Source of the DNA: Microbacterium sp. LWH7-1.2
GTDB taxonomy: Bacteria; Actinomycetota; Actinomycetes; Actinomycetales; Microbacteriaceae
NCBI RefSeq assembly: GCF_038397755.1
Contig: NZ_CP151637.1
Span: forward strand, 4,030,001 to 4,094,000
Length of the DNA stretch: 64,000 bases
Reading direction: 5' to 3'
Part shown: positions 61,258-64,000 of the stretch, piece after piece
How positions within the stretch are numbered: the first letter of the stretch is position 1
Layout of the letters: each line of letters opens with the position of its first letter
Made by a program: the position numbers and the translations under genes
The notes under the pieces: model-generated
The model's database searches: none
Seen by the model: only the letters and a program-made list of their open reading frames with translations
Told to the model about the DNA's origin: nothing

Positions 61258-62154
61258 TCAGCTCGCGGTCGATGCGAAGAGGAGTCGGCGGATGCGGGCC
61301 GCGAGGGCGGGCAGGTCGTCGAAGTCACGCCGTGTGACCACCGTGAATCGGTAGCCGAGTGATTCCAGTTCGGCGCGGCGCATTTCATCGCGGCTCCACT
61401 GATCCGGATCGCGATGGTAATCGCCGTAGTACTCGATGATCAGTCTCTGCGCGCGGTAGAGCATGTCGACGCGGGCCACCAATCGCGTGCCGTCATAGAT
61501 CTCGACATTGCACTCGGGCCTCGGTAGTCCGGCCATTTCGAGAACGCAGCGGAGCTCCGACTCACGGGGTGACTCCGAACGCTCCGAACAGAGTTCGAGG
61601 GCGCGGCGACGAATCCCCGCCCCAGGCGAGCGCGGTGCTCGGGCGTGTTCCGCTGTCAGCTGGTCGATGGTGCAACGGCGCCGGTTCCGCGCGATGAGGA
61701 AGTCCGTCACGGCGACGAACGCGGGAAGGTCGAGCTCGGCGGAGAGGTCGCGCCACGTCCGCGATGGACGAGTCACACGGACGCGACGTCTCGTCAGCAC
61801 CTCATCCTCCGCGATCTGCAGAGATCGTCCGCGGACCCGCCGCCCTCGGATTCTGTTGCGCGGATGAGGCACCCCGATCGTCGGTCGTCCGAACGCGTCG
61901 TCTTGCAGCGCGACGGGGAGCGGCACGCCGAGCACCGCTCCCGCGGTCGGGCCGCAGGCGAAGGCATGCGAGGGCAGCGCGCGCATCAGAAGCTCGAGGC
62001 GCGCCATCGGGCTCAGTTCCCTCGTCGTTCGAGCGCCATGGAACGGATGCAGCAGCGACCTCGCCGAAAGCTGCGAGGGGGCGACTCCTGCTTCGCGTGC
62101 CTCGCGCACGGTGAAGCCCGGAAGCAGGTGGGGCGGGAGGTGCCAGTCGCGCAT
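61258..62154 (-). CDS. AbiEi-like/DUF559 (Vsr-type endonuclease-fold) protein
   Basis: ATG 62154 gives 298 residues. Longer in-frame starts would read through the upstream repeats and are rejected. Residues 1-40 (HLLPGFTVREAREAGVAPSQ, then ARSLLHPFHGART) resemble the winged-helix of AbiEi-type antitoxins. The C-terminal domain is DUF559/Vsr-like: ECNVEIYDGTRLVARVDMLY, LIIEYYGDYH (acidic active-site candidates) and WSRDEMRRAELESLGYRFTV. Such proteins are abundant and multicopy in Microbacteriaceae; role unknown. Palindromic repeats flank it on both sides. Confidence 0.75.
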   Translation of the reverse strand: MRDWHLPPHLLPGFTVREAREAGVAPSQLSARSLLHPFHGARTTRELSPMARLELLMRALPSHAFACGPTAGAVLGVPLPVALQDDAFGRPTIGVPHPRNRIRGRRVRGRSLQIAEDEVLTRRRVRVTRPSRTWRDLSAELDLPAFVAVTDFLIARNRRRCTIDQLTAEHARAPRSPGAGIRRRALELCSERSESPRESELRCVLEMAGLPRPECNVEIYDGTRLVARVDMLYRAQRLIIEYYGDYHRDPDQWSRDEMRRAELESLGYRFTVVTRRDFDDLPALAARIRRLLFASTAS

Positions 62155-62306
62155 CTGTCGATCGTCAACGCCTTGGATGCGGTGTCCGTGACTGGCCAGA
62201 CGTTTCCGAGGAATCTTTCCGCGCCACCGGTACTGGGGAGGAGCGGGCGTGGCTGCATGGACCACCAGTCGATCTGCCAGATCCAGGTAGATTGGGCCAC
62301 CGATGC

Positions 62307-62541
62307 TGGCGACTCGCCAAAATGCGCGGCGCGTGGGGGCGCCGCGCAGTTCGACGAGTCGCCAGAAGGTGACGGTGGGACTCCCGGTTCGTGGCGACTC
62401 GCCAAGATGCGCGGCGCGTAGATGCGCCGCGTCGTTTGACGAGTCGCCAGAAGGCAACGGTCGGACTCGCGGTTCGTGGCGACTCGCCAAAACCGAGTGA
62501 TGCGCCAAAACCGAGTGATGCGCCGGAACCGAGTGATGGGC
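62307..62541. repeat. 85-bp tandem repeat of nested hairpins upstream of the DUF559-type gene
   Basis: TGGCGACTCGCCA begins units at 62307, 62392 and 62477, exactly 85 bp apart. Units 1 and 2 each hold an outer stem (TGGCGACTCG with CGAGTCGCCA) enclosing an inner stem (GCGCGGCGC with GCGCCGCGC). Unit 3 degenerates into short copies of CCGAGTGATG(C/G)GCC. The core word is shared with the repeats at 61057-61183. Confidence 0.85.
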
Positions 62542-62559
62542 GGGGCAGGGTGGACAAAG

Positions 62560-62596
62560 TGATCACGGATGCCTCGGGGCGAGGCATCCGTGATCA
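62560..62596. terminator. Terminator after the aspartate aminotransferase gene
   Basis: TGATCACGGATGCCTCG and its complement form a 17-bp perfect stem with a GGG loop, 10 bp beyond the stop. It is built on ACGGATGC. Confidence 0.8.
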
Positions 62597-62606
62597 GAAA
62601 GAGCTC

Positions 62607-63809
62607 TTACGACGCGAAGAGGCGCTGCAGGCGCTGCACGCCCTCGAGGAGGGCGTCGTCGCCGAGGGCGTACGACAGGCGCAGGTAGCCGGACGGACCG
62701 AAGGCCTCGCCCGGGACCACGGCGACCTCCGCCTTCTCGAGGATGAGATCGGCGAGCTCGAGCGAGGTCGTCGGCGTGACGCCGGCCCACTCGCGGCCGA
62801 GGAGGCCACGCACGTCGGGGTACACGTAGAAGGCGCCGAGCGGGGTGGGCACCTGGACGCCGTCGATCTTCGACAGTTCGGCGACGATGAGCTTGCGGCG
62901 GCGGTCGAAGGCCAGGCGCATCTGCTCGACCTCGTCCTGCGGGCCGGTCAGCGCCGCCAGCGCCGCGCGCTGCGCGATGTTGTTCACGTTCGAGCACAGG
63001 TGCGACTGCAGGTTGCCGGCGATCTTGATCGCGTCCTGGGGGCCGACCATCCAGCCCAGGCGCCAGCCGGTCATCGCGTAGGTCTTCGCGACGCCGTTGA
63101 CGAGGATCGTCTGGGCCGCAGCATCCGGAACGGCCTCCACGATCGACACCGCGCGCGTGCCCTCGTAGACGAGGTTCTGGTAGATCTCGTCGGAGATGAT
63201 CCAGATGCCGTGCTCGACGGCCCAGCGGCCGATCGCCTCGGTCTCTTCGAGGGTGTACACCGAGCCGGTCGGGTTCGACGGCGACACGAACACGAGGGCC
63301 GTGGTCTTCGCGGTACGGGCGGCCTCGAGCTGCTCGACGGTCACCTTGTAGTCCTGGTCGGCACCGGCGAACACCTCGACGGGGATGCCGTCGGCCAGGG
63401 CGATCGCCTCGGGGTAGGTCGTCCAGTACGGCGCCGGCAGCAGCACTTCGTCGCCCGGGTTCACCACGGCCTGGAAGGCCTGGTACACGGCCTGCTTGCC
63501 GCCGTTGGTCACGATGATCTGCGACGGGTCGACGTCGAGGCCCGAGTCGCGCAGCGTCTTCGCGGCGATCGCCTCGCGCAGCACCGGAAGCCCGGCGGCG
63601 GGCGTGTAGCGGAAGTTCGCGGGGTTGTGCAGCGCCTCGGCGGCGGCGTCCACGATGAACTGCGGCGTCGCGAAATCGGGCTCGCCGGCCGCGTACGAGA
63701 TCACGGGCCGGCCGGCGGCCTGCAGCGCCTTCGCCTTGGCATCGACCTTGAGGGTCGCGGACTCGGCGATGGCGGAGAGCTTGCGGGAGAGCGGTGCGCG
63801 TTCGGTCAC
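62607..63809 (-). CDS. Pyridoxal-phosphate aspartate aminotransferase (class I)
   Basis: GTG 63809 gives 400 residues, the normal family length; upstream in-frame ATGs would add an unrelated tail. [12 protein letters not shown] and [17 protein letters not shown] at the N-terminus, [13 protein letters not shown] and [12 protein letters not shown] (cofactor contacts), and the PLP lysine in [19 protein letters not shown] identify subgroup I-gamma aspartate/prephenate-type aminotransferases. It interconverts aspartate and 2-oxoglutarate with oxaloacetate and glutamate. Confidence 0.93.
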   Translation of the reverse strand: MTERAPLSRKLSAIAESATLKVDAKAKALQAAGRPVISYAAGEPDFATPQFIVDAAAEALHNPANFRYTPAAGLPVLREAIAAKTLRDSGLDVDPSQIIVTNGGKQAVYQAFQAVVNPGDEVLLPAPYWTTYPEAIALADGIPVEVFAGADQDYKVTVEQLEAARTAKTTALVFVSPSNPTGSVYTLEETEAIGRWAVEHGIWIISDEIYQNLVYEGTRAVSIVEAVPDAAAQTILVNGVAKTYAMTGWRLGWMVGPQDAIKIAGNLQSHLCSNVNNIAQRAALAALTGPQDEVEQMRLAFDRRRKLIVAELSKIDGVQVPTPLGAFYVYPDVRGLLGREWAGVTPTTSLELADLILEKAEVAVVPGEAFGPSGYLRLSYALGDDALLEGVQRLQRLFAS

Positions 63810-63947
63810 GCTTCGAGCGTAGTCGGCGGCTCGCGACGTTTCAGCCGCCGATCGCACACGCGTGGCCCGGCTGTGTGCGCGATCCGGGCGCGACACGACG
63901 GAGCGTCCGGTTGGTAAGCGCTCTTCCGGATCGGGCCGTCGCCGGGG

Positions 63948-63953
63948 TAGCCT
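63948..63953 (+). promoter_or_regulatory. -10 element of a leaderless-type start
   Basis: TAGCCT stands 7 bp before GTG 63961. Confidence 0.4.
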
Positions 63954-63960
63954 GTGCGTC

Positions 63961-64000
63961 GTGGACGCCTGGATCTGGGGAGCCGTCGTGCTCGCCATCG
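63961..64000 (+). CDS. Start of a possible membrane protein gene, cut by the window edge
   Basis: GTG 63961 opens a frame reading [13 protein letters not shown] up to the window end. The hydrophobic N-terminus suggests a membrane segment or signal. Support is only the TAGCCT element at leaderless spacing and the open frame. It is divergent from the aminotransferase gene. Family not recognisable. Confidence 0.35.
   Translation, partial: MDAWIWGAVVLAI

Overview
The window is chromosomal DNA from a high-GC Gram-positive actinobacterium, most likely a Microbacteriaceae member close to Microbacterium. This rests on roughly 70% GC, GTG/TTG starts, ATGA/GTGA gene overlaps, several TAnnnT-N6-start (leaderless-type) genes, DUF2510, DUF6325/SHOCT and DUF6504-like proteins, and the hadAB-like/murB/aspC neighbourhood. 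The assignment comes from content and style only; no search was run.

Layout. 1-10.3 kb is housekeeping: a GH13 glycosidase cut by the left edge and coupled to a nucleotidyltransferase-like gene, an FBP-domain zinc protein and a PfkB kinase, then tRNA-Tyr, a YbaK-type deacylase, a membrane protein, an FAD oxidoreductase, an inositol-monophosphatase-like gene, a large M23 peptidase (apparently frameshifted at its start), and tRNA-Thr and tRNA-Met.

10.3-36 kb looks like an acquired island next to tRNA-Met. It opens with broken pieces of a tyrosine integrase and a conjugation ATPase. It then holds an ABC sugar importer with GH35 and GH42 beta-galactosidases and a truncated GH3, a secreted 1151-residue beta-helix enzyme, a decayed GH51 arabinofuranosidase, GH29 and GH95 alpha-L-fucosidases, two paralogous LacI regulators sharing one operator type (TGTTGACGTCAACA), and a fucose-oxidising pair (aldo/keto reductase and L-fuconate dehydratase) with a FadR-type GntR regulator. 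Together these suggest uptake and dismantling of a fucose- and galactose-containing plant-type glycan. A 31-base poly-G run interrupts the leader of the fucosidase operon.

36-46 kb is mixed: a MalT-like LuxR regulator, small stress-type genes, an HxlR/SRPBCC pair with twin operators, a zinc-ribbon nuclease-like protein, a gene behind a LexA-type box, and an MHS-family transporter. 46.2-52.8 kb is a tightly coupled seven-gene operon (dehydrogenase, PTPS-like, GT4, methyltransferase, LPG-synthase-type membrane protein, RibD-like reductase, membrane alkaline-phosphatase-superfamily enzyme) divergent from a CDP-alcohol phosphatidyltransferase. It reads as an uncharacterised cell-envelope biosynthetic system.

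52.9-64 kb holds an acetyltransferase, a three-domain hydrolase/pterin-dehydratase-like/VOC fusion, a copper-type P1B ATPase behind a CsoR-like site, a DUF2510 protein, a TauE-type transporter, hadA/hadB-like dehydratases, murB, an AbiEi/DUF559-type gene flanked by palindromic repeats, and an aspartate aminotransferase.

Across the whole window the word ACGGATGC is far more common than chance, forms several terminator stems, and is nearly absent from the island.
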